Positions 34,872 through 45,609 of a stretch of DNA of 64,000 nucleotides are shown here, piece after piece. This DNA comes from Trichuris trichiura (Eukaryota > Nematoda > Enoplea > Trichinellida > Trichuridae): positions 4,166,001 through 4,230,000 of the forward strand of contig JBAJFE010000042.1 in the NCBI GenBank assembly GCA_037903355.1, read 5' to 3'. A program made the position numbers and the translations under genes. The notes under the pieces are model-generated. The model ran no database searches and was not told the origin of the DNA. It saw nothing but the letters and a program-made list of their open reading frames with translations. Position 1 is the first letter of the stretch; the number at the start of each line of letters is the position of its first letter.

Positions 34872-35395
34872 ATGAGCTCACTAAATGTTGGCGCTGGTTC
34901 TGGAAAAAGCGTGACCGCGAGAGAAGATTTCGACGTAAGTTTTTTAAAGAATTTCTTGGCAGTCGTGCTGTTGTATGTCCCTTCAGAAAATTGTTTTGAA
35001 AGTGTTAGAACCTTTTGATTTTTTCCAGGATTTGGATGAGACATTTGCTGAACGACTGATTGGCCTCACTGAAATGTTTCCTGGTCGGTTGCGTAAATTC
35101 GCTCGTCGTTGCGGTTCCGCTGCTTGGAATTCTTCGACCGCTCTATTCAATTTCGCTCGCTCCGCCACTTGGTTTATTGTGACGACAACTACAATAATGC
35201 TACTTCCAATTGCAATAGAAAAGGAGCGAATAGACTTCGAACAAATGCATTTAATGCAGCAAAAGCAGGTAAGCTGTTCCGCATGTTCTGATTGTACAAG
35301 TAATTTTTTATTCTTCAACATTGTAGATTCTGTTTGGACCTAGTGCTGCGTTAGCCGCTTCTGGTCGTTCGCCTTCATCTGGAAACCATGGCTAG
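34872..35395 (+). CDS. tomm-22: TOM22, mitochondrial import receptor subunit
   Basis: Exons 34872-34934, 35029-35268 and 35327-35395 join in phase 0 to 124 codons (123 aa plus TAG). Donors GTAAGT and GTAAGC and acceptors TTCCAG and TTGTAG are clean. The diagnostic Tom22 block is clear: LDETFAERLIGLTEMFPGRL (residues 23-42), an amphipathic linker, and one membrane anchor TWFIVTTTTIMLLPIAI (about 68-84) with the conserved helix-breaking proline. Next comes the intermembrane tail ERIDFEQMHLMQQKQILFGP. Tom22 is the central receptor and organiser of the TOM complex in the outer mitochondrial membrane. Unlike fungal and mammalian forms, the segment before LDET is only about 22 residues and barely acidic. 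Confidence 0.94.
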
Positions 35396-36330
35396 AAAGG
35401 CGCTGCGTTTACGTAGTGAAACCGTTAGAGGGTAACGATCTAATAAACCCTGCATGAAGTCTAGTAAAATTTAGAAAAATCAGTGTTTTGTTGTCAATAC
35501 CTATCCCTCTTTAACAGTTGAAATGAATTGTTTCAACTAACTTTTTAGAATGGCGATGATTCAGCTAATGTTGTTCAATACGCCTGGTACAAAATATAGA
35601 AAAAAGTTGGCCGTTAACAGTAAGTGCGTGCAGTTGTAAATGTACGAAATTTAAGCTAACGTTCGTTGTTAGGACACATTCTTAATTGTTAATGTCCATA
35701 TGTTCCTCACTTAATTCTCACAGGGCCTTTACACTCAACAATGCCGCAAAATGGACAAGGGAAGGATTCATTGCCGGGCCTGTACATTAAATAAAACTTA
35801 CAGCGTTCTCGCAGGGTTGGCTCCTTCCTACATTTCTGATAGCTGCTGGGTAGATGAATGATTCAAGCAGATTTCTTTAGGTTAAAAGACAGATGCAGTT
35901 TTAGGAGTTGGTAGTTCAACAGGAATAAAACTCGCAGAAGCGCTTGCCATGGTCCATTCGAACGCGAGCCGCATGCCAAGCGTGCGATGAATAAGATTCA
36001 AACGTACAGAAGCTGATTGCTACTGTATTTGTCTGGTTGTATCATCGTAGCGCAAAGCGGCGGCACCTACTTTGCTTTGTTAGAAAGTCAAGCAAGTGCA
36101 ATTGAGTATCTTGCGGCAGGCAGTTAGTTAGTTACTGGCAATAGAAGATCAGAGAAAGGAAAAAGCTTAGGAAAACAGATAGTTTATTCAGCAAAGACGC
36201 AGCAGGATGTGCTCTTTTATGTTTGTCTGGAGGTGTGGCGCTGGTGGACTGACAGGATTGCTTTTATAAGGTCCATACAATACAAACAAACATGATCGAC
36301 TATTAACGCGGGGAAATTATTGAGCTATAT
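35396..36330. other. No gene seen
   Basis: AT-rich intergenic sequence after TOM22. No poly(A) signal can be assigned with confidence. Confidence 0.45.
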
Positions 36331-37448
36331 CAGGGGTGGCAAATGTCTGTCCCACCCGCTAATTTGAACATACAGTTGAACCTCTGTCAGTTGGCTACCC
36401 AGCAGACTGAGAAAAACTGGTCAACATAGGGAGGCGGTCGACATATGGAAGATGTGAGTATAAGTAGCTCGGCTGAATAGATTAGCATCCGTATGCCTTT
36501 TATTCCATTGCAGAGCATCAATCGGAGGTCCATTAAACGGCGAGATGCATAAAAATAACTGTAAAATTATGCATAAGCTTTTTAGGGGCTACAGTGCTTG
36601 CTGAAAAAGGTGTCAATTCTAGCCTGGTGCATGTTCTTACTACAAACATAAGCGGTAAGGAAACTCCGCGCTGGCGACCTCGCTCAACATCTCTGGGCAT
36701 TTTTCATCTCGTTTTTCCGTGTCAACTCGCGATTCTTTCCGTTCGGCCATAGTGCAAACTGCAACCAGCTTGATAGCTACTACTGCGTCTATTACTGTGA
36801 CTATCTTTACTCGCGAAGACACGTTAAGGCTACTTGCTGCACGGCTATAGCAAAGCGAAAGAATAGAGCTGTGATCGACGCAAACGAATACAATTAGGCT
36901 CGATTTGTCATATTTCGCTCAATGGGCGAATGGTGCCGACGCGTAGGTGAAAGGTTATGTAATTGAGGAAACGCGCAAGGTGCGCCAGCAAGCATGGAAA
37001 AAGCATCGTCAAAGCGACAGAATCGGTTCTGTAATCAGGAATCTCCAATGCATGGTGATGAAAAACTTCGCTACGTTGAGTAATAGCACATTGAGGCAAT
37101 GACTGTTGACAGCTGCTAGCGACTGACACAGAGCAAACTGAAGTGCTCATCTTACAGAGAGCAAACTAGCATTGCGTCCATATACCAGGTTACGGCTAAA
37201 GCGGTCAACTTCCCACTTACGGAAGTGGTCAACTTATAGGAGATGTCCTTGCGCTTATTAACGTGCGGACAAATCAACGGGCTAAATTTCGGTCAACTTA
37301 TGGAGGTGGTTGGCGTATAGGAGTGGTCAACTTAGAAGATTCAACTGTATACGCAAATAAAGCAGGCTATGTTTTTCGGTTGAGTATCCTGTACGGCCCG
37401 CAAATGATTTTATAAGCGGCGCGGCAACGAAAAGGTTCCCCACCCCTG
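36331..37448 (+). mobile_element. Short hAT element split by a nested MITE
   Basis: It begins CAGGGGTGGCAAATGTCTG and ends AAGGTTCCCCACCCCTG, flanked by the perfect 8-bp duplication AGCTATAT (36323-36330 and 37449-37456). Only about 143 bp belong to the hAT. Its right half (AAATAAAGCAGGCT, ACGGCCCGC) matches the end of the element at 13148-13885. The rest is the insertion below. Confidence 0.9.
36373..37347 (+). mobile_element. 975-bp TA-flanked element nested in the hAT
   Basis: It starts CAGTTGAACCTCTGTCAGTT, ends GAAGATTCAACTG and is flanked by TA. Its ends and the block 37160-37347 (AGCAAACTAGCATTG, ACGGCTAAAGCGGTCAACTT) match the element at 60630-60971. The extra centre (36490-37150) is absent from that copy and shows no recognisable transposase, so it may be a longer ancestral form. 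Confidence 0.85.
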
Positions 37449-37667
37449 AGCTATATGCACCCGTAAAAAGTTGTCCTTAACAAGTTCGTTTTTGGTTGCT
37501 ATTGTCAGTACGCTTGGTTTGGTTGGTTAGCACTCATTTTCCTGTAATTCTTTTCGCAGCAAAACTGATAATAGCTGCTTCCAAAAAACCAGTGAAGCAT
37601 ACTGATAGTTCTCGTACGTGTTCCTATAAAGCGTTTTTCGCTTATATGCAATTTTGAAATCTTTATA

Positions 37668-37873
37668 TAGTAGATCTTCAGATTCACGGGTTTGGCCTGT
37701 TGGGTGTATCTTTAGGTAAACTTCAAAATGCCCTACCAACGGATGGATGAGCAAATTGTTAGAGAAATCACAGAACAATGAATTGTTTGCTCATCCATCC
37801 GTTGGTAGGGCATTTTGAAGTTTACTTACAGATACACCCAACAGGCCAAACCCGTGAATCTGAAGATCTACTA
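37668..37873. repeat. 88-bp-arm hairpin (foldback element B)
   Basis: Arms 37668-37755 and 37786-37873 are inverted repeats with only about two mismatches and a 30-nt loop. It shares the TTCACGGGTTTGGCCTGTT module with the hairpin at 21339 and the CGGATGGATGAGC module with the one at 24829. Confidence 0.95.
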
Positions 37874-38473
37874 AGAAACTATTCAAGCCTGTTAAAAGAC
37901 ATCCTGTTTTTCGAAACATTTTGAAATCATAGCATTTCCTCACATACGGCGATTTTTTTCATCGTTCATACGCAATTTTACCTGCTGGAAAAGGTGGGTG
38001 TGTAGTGAAGTCTCACTGTGTTTCCATGCATCGAGAGTAAACAGACCGCTCCCTAGCCTTATGCCTGTTCTCCGGCTACACGCAAGCGAAGCGATGATTC
38101 TACCGTGACAAAATCGTTTATGATTCATATTAAAAGCTATAATCTAAGAATGGCCATTAACAACATCGTAGACCATCATAGAAACCTGGAATGAAGTAGC
38201 GAAACAACGGATGCATCGTGATTAGCGAAAACTTATCCCATATCTAATCAGTGCCTTTAAAGACTGTATCTCTCTTAAGTATGCGAAGTTAGTGAAAGTA
38301 CGCTTCGAAGAAATGGAATGTAGGGATGCTTTGGACATTTTGAATTGTTAGCAGGATGAACTAACTACCTATGAGCTGCAGGGAAAGCAAAAGGAAGAGA
38401 AGCAGATATTGATGAAAATCAGGAAATTCCTCCACAACAGCTAACGGTTGCTGAGCGATCAGATGCTCTAGAA
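37874..38473. other. No gene seen
   Basis: Intergenic sequence between a hairpin element and a hAT element. No features recognised. Confidence 0.45.
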
Positions 38474-39422
38474 CAGTGATTCCCAACGGGGTCCCAGGGG
38501 CCCCTGGAAAACTTGAAGGGGTCCCTGGGAAGGATTGGGGATTTGGAGAGTCCCTGGGAGCTTAGGGGGGCCTCAGGGGGTCCCTGGTAGTCGGTGCATC
38601 AAGACGAGAGCGATCCTGCCGTTCAGGATAGTGAGGCGAGCCGACCTGAGATTACTCTTGACGACTATGAAGCCAGACGTGGATAAATTAGTAGCACTGC
38701 ACCATACCCAGTCGTCGCACTGAGGTAAGATCGAGCGACTGTCGTCTTGCTCTGAGGAAATATTGAATTTAGATTCAGTGTTGCGCAGCCCTGAGAACAG
38801 CATCGCAGCCTGACTTACATATTGCGCTACCATTGCTAACAGCCCAAAAAATTGAGGAAGAGGAAACCCAGTGCGGCGCTTGTACTCTGAAGGCTCCCTC
38901 ATCTGCAATTAGCCGTCTTAAATTCAGCAATACGAAAAGAATGCCTTCAATGCCAACTAAAGAATTAAAAGCGTTAACGGCTTCTAATATCGTTAAGGAG
39001 CTTTCACCGTATATTGCAGCCGGCTTCCTTACTAGCCATTTCGCTCTAGTGTAGAAAAGAAATTCAGCGTTGATTTCGCATCGGCAGGTTTTCCAGCCAT
39101 TGATCGCACACTCAACTTTCACAGCGCAAAAGATGGGGTCCTACTTGCGGCTGACAAGATCCGCAGGTTAACAAGGTTTTTAATGACGTCTCGGCTTAAC
39201 TGTTTTTTCTTTGGCATACATGGTAGGCAGCGAAGTCAATTCTACATTTTGCAGCCTGTTTCAGGTGTTGAACTACTTGTACAAATTCACAACAATGTAA
39301 CTACAGCAGGCGCACCTAAGGATAACAGAAGCAGGAGAATTACGTTGGGGAGAATGACGGGGCCCCGGCAAGTTGAAGGTCGCGAAAGGGGGCCCTGGCT
39401 CCAAAAAGGTCGGGAAACACTG
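38474..39422 (+). mobile_element. hAT element, 949 bp
   Basis: It begins CAGTGATTCCCAACGGGGTC and ends GGTCGGGAAACACTG, flanked by a perfect 8-bp duplication CTCTAGAA (38466-38473 and 39423-39430). The outer parts are rich in GGGGTCCCTGG and GGGCCC. A central frame (AQKIEEEETQCGACTLKAPS, about 38840-38900) is not convincing transposase. Confidence 0.92.
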
Positions 39423-39589
39423 CTCTAGAAACTACCGAACGGCGCTTACAGTGGTTCAAAAACAATGACGATTGATTACAAATCTTGTAATCGTTGAAAA
39501 AGGGGCATGACAGCTTCTGAAAGCATCATTTACGCGTAAGTACAAATGGATGGTTTGCATGTTTTCCGTAACAAATGAACAGACGAGAT

Positions 39590-39805
39590 TTAAAGCTAAG
39601 TTTAAAATGAAAACTTGATGCTCAGGTTTTAACAGTTTAAAATGAGCACTTTAAACTTTAAAGCGAGGAATTTAAACTGGAAACTTGATCTGCATGTTAT
39701 AAGTTTAAAGTGAATACTTTAAATTCAGAGGTTTAAACCGTAAAACAATGAGTTTAAAGTGAAAATGTGATGCACATGCTTCAAGAGTTTAAAGTGAGGA
39801 CGAGA
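39590..39805. repeat. Degenerate GTTTAAAGTGA-rich repeat
   Basis: TTTAAA occurs about ten times with recurring GTTTAAAGTGA, AAACTTGATCTGCATGT or GTGATGCACATGCTT wording at roughly 70-90-bp spacing, so an old tandem array is likely. Confidence 0.55.
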
Positions 39806-40552
39806 GGTCCTATATTTGTTATCGCTTTAAACGGAACAGGCAGAGCCGCGAAAGCTTCGAGGCATTGGCTTACGAGTACGTGTAAATAAGCGGTTTGTAC
39901 TGTATCCCTAATAAATAAACAAAAAATTTTCAATTTACCACATTCTCGCCTTTTATGAGAACTGCCTGTATTCATATTAAACGGTCACAAACCTCATTTT
40001 ACAAAACTTGAACAAACTTGGTGAATAAAAACGTAAGGAATCTTTTTAAATGACGACCCTGTAAACAACCATCTTTCACCGCGAACGTCCTGTGCAGCGG
40101 AAGCGTAAGGGAGCAAATTGTTCGCGCTTCACTGTTTTTGAACAATATTTCGATAAGTGGCTCAAGTCCACATTAGCAATAGTAACGCCATTCGGATGAA
40201 CTGTTGGATTATCCGATAGCGTTCGCGTCAGAATGCAGTTATTTATGATATGTTACCTAAGACTTAAAAATGTTAAAAACTTTAAAGCAAATGTTAAATC
40301 CGAGCTTAGATTAGCAAGCTCCACACATTTAATGCAGATTAGCGCTACTGCAACAGTTAGGAATTCAGTGAGTGAACATTTCGCCTCTAAAACCCTAATA
40401 GCAGCGTTGATTAACAACACAGCCTCCGTCTTCCCATTAACCTATCCATCTTCGCATGAAAGTTCAAGTCTGACTAGTAGATAGCTTCATTCTTCATTTA
40501 TTGCAACGGTTGAAAACCAAAGCCTCTCGCACGATCGACTATTACTAATCAT
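39806..40552. other. No gene seen; downstream of eIF3J
   Basis: The 3' flank of the eIF3J gene on the minus strand. No further exon is needed, as the stop codon lies at 40553-40555. Confidence 0.45.
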
Positions 40553-41647
40553 TTACATGAAGTCTTCGTCGTCGTAGTAATCGTACGCATCTTCCATGCC
40601 TGCTTTCAGCTCGTCTATAAAATCACCTCCACGACTAAGCTTGGCAATTGTATTCTTCTTCTTAGGTTTTGGCTTGTGCTAAACAATGTAAACTTCAATG
40701 GTTGAAGCACAGCACACGAATACCTTTTCTTTTTCGATTTTGGAAATCTCGTTGCTGAGACTGTTAAGGTTACGAGCAATTTTGCGAACAACTTCAGAGG
40801 ACACTAGAATGGAAGTTCATGATCAGAGGTTAATTACCTTCAGGATGGGAAGGTATGCTTACTGCTGGCACAGAGGTCATGAAACAACCGGTCAATGAAT
40901 TCAGCATATCCCTCGTTATTCTTAATAAACATTATAGAACAAGCCAAACGTCAAAACAGATCATCTTTGCACCTGGGTGTCAGTAACCTTCTCCACAATA
41001 ATCCTACGCATAAGATCAAAATCACCACTCAGGGAATTAAGAGCATCACTTGTTTCAGCTCCCATATCTTAATGAGATTTGATGAAGCGTAAATGTTAAA
41101 AACGCGTACTCAAACTACTGAAAGTTTCTCGGGCGATAGCCAAGTCAGATTTTTTTTGAATTTCTTCTAACTCTTTTTGCGTCAACTGTCTTTCCTGCTC
41201 CATAAGACAATAACAGATGCCTGCCAATATCGCTGCTTACCTTTTCCGCTTTTTCATTGGCGGCACTTGCTTTCAATTTACTACGCTCAGAATCGTTTTT
41301 CGCTAAAAGCAGTACAAAATGGACATCACAAAATTAAAAAAGTGAAGTTCATACGCTGACTTGGAGTAACGGGAGCCTTCTGTGGTTCTTCTTCATCTTC
41401 GTCCTCAAACCAGTTTTCCTAAATGGATACGCTATGATCTACTGGAATCAAGCTACACTTACGAAGTCTACAACAACGTATTTCAAAAGCGATTTCCTAC
41501 CTTCACGTTATCGTCTCCTTCATCACCTTGCCACGCGCTGCGCATCGACAGCATCCCCGGAACATACGTTTCGTTTTCTAATTCAACAATGACGACAATT
41601 TATAAACAACAACCCACCACAGACATACCCCAATTCTGGTCATCCAT
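40553..41647 (-). CDS. eif-3.J: Eukaryotic translation initiation factor 3 subunit J (HCR1)
   Basis: Nine minus-strand exons: 41629-41647, 41501-41577, 41355-41418, 41241-41302, 41119-41194, 40973-41067, 40863-40920, 40724-40803 and 40553-40678. They sum to 657 nt (218 aa plus TAA) with phases alternating consistently 1,0,1,0,1,0,1,0. The acidic tryptophan-rich N-terminus contains MDDQNWG, SAWQGDEGDD and ENWFEDEDEEEPQKAPVTP. A charged coil follows, then the hallmark KKSDLAIARETF, the helical YAEFIDRLFHDLCAS and SSEVVRKIARNLNSL. The lysine-rich tail is KPKPKKKNTIAKLSRGGDF, and the end is AYDYYDDEDFM, the classic eIF3j terminus that sits in the 40S decoding centre. eIF3j aids start-site selection and ribosome recycling. 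Introns are about 43-82 bp, and two acceptors end TTAAG. Confidence 0.95.
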
Positions 41648-43070
41648 ATTGATAAATTGTACAGCGCAAAAAGATGTATGAAAGCAAATGGGTACAGTTT
41701 CACGGGGATGAAATTCTCTTAATTATGCAACAGTCCAAGTCCGTTGAAAACTAAGGCTTCTCAAACATGAATCGTTATGTCGCCAGAAGAACATCGCTCA
41801 CCCAAAACACTCACCTGTAATGCTGTGCACCTGTTGATTACGCGAGACTCCTTGTTTCAGCTGAAAAGTAACTTAAGCAAATTTATTAAACAGCAGTTTT
41901 TGTAAGGGAGTTCCAACTTCAACTGCATGAAAATACCACTTTCCAAAGCATACACCACCCTCTTACAGTACATGAAAAATATGATTCTAAGGTTCAACCG
42001 GCCAACCAATGAAGTAGTGAATAACGTCCATAAAATTGTAATGCGTTTCAGCAAAGCCCAGTCTTACTGAAAACTATCATTAGCATCCTTTTTGGAAAAA
42101 GTAAAATCAAGATATGAAATTTATTCAGTAGTGCTGCATAACATAAAACACTTTGACTGCTTGCTACAATAAAATAAACGGGTCTTTTCGGGAATATCCC
42201 CAGCGAAGGCTAAGGCGGCAAGTTCAAAAGGAGGTCAAGTGGGGGTTAACGCGAATTGAGGACAACTCGCAAGGGTCAGCGAAAAACAGGTACACTGGGA
42301 CGCAGCTGGCAAGTAGACTGCAGTAAACATGATCTAGTGACGCCAACAGCGAAATTTTAAAATAGCGTGTTTTCGCGCTGCAGTGGCTCTGCTCCTTTCC
42401 CGCGAAAGAGACTAATAACGGTAAGTGTTTAAAGGACTTGCATGCCATGACTAGATCTACGTAACACCTTCTTGCAGCTACTTGAACCAATTTGTTTCGT
42501 AACCTTGCTGGACTTACTTCTCTGCACTCACCGAATCCTGCACTTATACACCGCATAAACTTACACGAAAGGCTATGACTACAACTCGGGAGTCTCGTTT
42601 GAATGCATCCGCTTACTAGCCCTTTCACTGGTATTACAAGCCTTGTTGCGTCCCGATATTGGCCACTCTAATACTTCTGCGTTGACGGCGTCACTGTTGC
42701 TTGGGATTCAGTGTCACCAACAGTATTTCCTAAGCGAGGCTACATTCTTTGTAATCTTCAAACCGCAGGCGTCACTTTGAAACTTATTACAGTGTGCTTC
42801 AGGCCATCCTGTTTTACCATTATATAAACTTAAACATAAGGCTTGTTTGCTATGTTTTTGCTAATGTTGAAGTAATATCATAACTGGAGAGTCGGCATGC
42901 GTGCAAATAAAAGCAGAAGAGGATAGCCGGTAATTTTCCAAATATGAACCCGCATTTGGGACACGTTGTTTGCAGGAAGCGAAGAACAGGTTTAAGCTTT
43001 AATGGCGCATAAACTTGTGCATATAGACTGTGATTATGGTTCGTACACGCACGAGAAGGCAAAACCTGCA
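41648..43070. other. No gene seen; eIF3J promoter side
   Basis: The left end should hold the eIF3J promoter. The 134-codon minus-strand frame at 42224-42628 has no recognisable domain. Confidence 0.4.
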
Positions 43071-43074
43071 GTTG

Positions 43075-43210
43075 TTGCCGCCATTGCGCATCATCACATG
43101 TCCATTTGATGGAGATGGTCAAAAAACGGTTTATTCCCCGTTGAACGTGACAAGAAAAGAGTAACGAATCGAAGCTTTCGGAAACTGTCTGTCTGTCCGT
43201 CGTCAGCGAT
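43075..43210. repeat. Inverted repeat partner of 43725-43870 (Penelope-type terminal repeat)
   Basis: The reverse complement of this block matches 43725-43870: ATCGCTGACGACGGA, AACTTCGA.TCGTTAC, GGGGAATAAACCGTTT and GACCATCTCCA in order. It directly abuts the GIY-YIG relic. Penelope elements commonly carry such partial, inverted repeats. Confidence 0.75.
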
Positions 43211-43626
43211 ACGTACATAGGAGAAACAGCCAGTTCTTTACTTCACAGATTCAATCAACATTTAGATGGAATCAGTCCATACAAGAACTTAGATGCGAAG
43301 AAAACTCAATGAAATGCAAGAAGGCGCGGAGGATTCACATACTCCAGCCGGATCAGGGACAACCAACGGAATCCAATACAAGGACCGTGGAAGACCGCCA
43401 AAGAAGAAACTTGAGCCTACCAACGACAAAGAGGAGAAGAAACCAAGTGACTAGAAGACGATAGCTGATGCGGTAAAAAGTTCAGCGGTCATTGAGCATT
43501 TTTTTCAATGTTCACTCGACCTCCGGCCGAAAATCTATTGCCGCGAGAGCCTGTTTTCCATAAGAAAAATAAAAGAAGCGTCCTACGTGCGCCACAATAA
43601 GTCGTACAACAGAGACAGAGGTGTCT
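43205..43626 (+). pseudogene. Penelope-like element C-terminus with GIY-YIG
   Basis: One frame gives TYIGETASSLLHRFNQHLDG, then, after a frame change, GRPPKKKLEPTNDKEEKK, then AVKSSAVIEHFFQCSLDLRP, IYCRESLFSIRKIKEASYVR and HNKSYNRDRGV. This is the GIY-YIG core followed by the conserved C-terminal helices of Penelope-like proteins. The GRPPKKK stretch is AT-hook-like. Stops after KKPSD and a frame break show that it is dead. The reverse transcriptase is missing. Confidence 0.8.
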
Positions 43627-43724
43627 AGATCAGTGAATTGTGAACTATTCTGATCAGTCAGAGCGGATGCTGTGCATTAGCCCCTTGATCCGTTATCTGC
43701 CCTATATAAGACCATTACAGGCTT

Positions 43725-43870
43725 TAACAAGTTGTCTGTGCCTTATATCGCTGACGACGGAAACAGTTTTCGAAAACTTCGAGTCGTTACTTTTTTCATG
43801 TTGCGTTTAATGGGGAATAAACCGTTTCTCGACCATCTCCACCGCTACGAAGACCCGCTATGGAACACAT
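43725..43870. repeat. Inverted partner of 43075-43210
   Basis: The right arm of the inverted pair enclosing the Penelope C-terminus. It contains CTGACGA, a short hairpin and GAAA (43751-43775). Confidence 0.75.
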
Positions 43871-43968
43871 ACCTTCACATGTCCATCTCATTCTGGAGGA
43901 GCAGCAGGATACTGTTTTATTTACAACAAATGGATCTTCTCGCCCCACTGCCGTATGTAAGTTTGCCG

Positions 43969-44050
43969 GCGATCCTGTCTTGCCGTTACTCAAGCCTAAC
44001 CCTAAATATAAGGCTTATGCCTTGGCTTAGGTTTAAGTAAGGGCAAAAAG
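43969..44050. repeat. Short inverted segment related to the TTAGGC repeat
   Basis: GCCGGCGATCCTGTC.TGCC followed by AAGCCTAACCCTAA matches the reverse complement of 28470-28510. The other side (TTAGGTTTAAGTAAGGGCA) gives it an inverted layout. Confidence 0.55.
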
Positions 44051-45609
44051 ACCGGCATGATCTCCGGTAAAATCACAACAGCTTAAGGGCACGCTTGCCG
44101 GAAAGGCTCATACGGTGGGGCGGTTAGGAGACATGGTTCCAATATGTAAATGGGTCTATTCCTCTATCTGTGCGCAAACAATGTAGTAATCCTGCAACAT
44201 TCAGGTTCGTTCTAGTCGTAAACATACAGTAAGGTTAAGGTAAAGAAAATTGGTTACTGATTCTTGCGCGAGGTATGGTCGGCATGTTTCTCGTTTGGTT
44301 CTGCTGGAATTGCTACACCAGAAACCTGTTAAAAGGAAAAGAGCAGAGGTATTAATGGACATCGGTCTCCAAAAAAAGAAAGATTAACGATGATGAATAG
44401 TGTCCATTGATGGCCACTCTGTTACGCGTTTGATATCGTTAATCCGAGGCCGTGGGAGCGACGACGTCTTGGAGATGTCTAGACGTTCTCTATTTGAAGA
44501 CGTCTCGCTAAACTCGCTTGTCTCTCTCTCCGTCTCTCCTACCTCCACGTCGCTCTGCTTACGAGTGTTCACTTATCTATTCCGTTTGCACTGTATTACC
44601 AATAAAGTAACTTTGATCATGCTTGGCCTCGAAGGCGCGACCTTCCAACAGACTCCTTTCAGGCTCAGCCTTACAGCGTTGCTTTCCTAAGGCTTCTGGG
44701 CAACCGCGAAATGTTTCCTCTTGTTTCCCGCTAAACACAGGCGATGACAGACTGAATAAGTAGGCATGGCATATGCAGTCCAGTGGCTTCTCACCAACGG
44801 ATTTTGACCTGCGCATAGATGGTTTTGTTTTTTCTAAGATGTAGATTTCGCTTCTGTGGCGTTATTCGGTGACTATGTTGACACGAAATGAATGGGACTT
44901 TTGCCAGTGATTTTCAAAGGAGCCACGTTGTAATAAACCGGTAGGTGGTCATATGTCCACGGGGGTCGCGAGGCAGGTCACCGGTTGGCCGTAAATCTGC
45001 CATTTTTCTACTGAGAAAGAACTGACAAGCGCAGCGTGGGGGAGCGCTTCCGCTTGGGGTGACAGGAGGGTGTGCCGAGAGCGTGGGCTGCTGCAACGAC
45101 ATGAATCGCGAGGGCGTGAGGAGAGTTGGCTAGTGAGTTTGGGGCGTGCGGCGGCGTTTGTTCTCTTTCTCTGTCGTTGGCGGTGTTCGTATTGTTTTGT
45201 ACCGTAGGGAGAGAGAGATTCGTGTTGTGTCGGTACAGTAAAGTGTTTGGCAACCCTTTTCTGCGTGCGGTTGTCGACTGCGTTTACCACACACGTGCTC
45301 TCCAGGGGGCATCTATGAGGTTCAGGGGGCGCAAACCGTCAACTGCGCGCTTGGAGACACTTTTGGTCAAAAGGGGCGTATGTGGCCCTGGGCTATCGTA
45401 CTGAAAGATTGCGGTTACACCAGCGCCCCGCATAGCGCAGGGCAAACCGTGTCCGTAGGAGTGCGGCCCGAAGAGCGACATAGGGGCTTAGACTATACGG
45501 CAACTTGGGAACCAATAACAGCAGCAATTGCCAGAAAAAGCTAACGTAGTCTCTACGAAATGGGATGCCACAATTAACGGCGGGAAGTTAAAATTACTCC
45601 TCCGTAAGA
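44051..45609. other. No clear gene; possible LTR-like remnant at 44400-44640
   Basis: At 44400-44640 a pyrimidine-rich TCTCTCTCTCCGTCTCTCC block is followed by ACCAATAAAGTAAC, an LTR-like order. Sequence at 45040-45400 is GC-richer and may be decayed upstream sequence of the retroelement that follows. No domains are certain. Confidence 0.35.

Noticed and set aside
42224..42628. 134-codon minus-strand frame
   Set aside because: No ATG-supported domain; composition looks intergenic.
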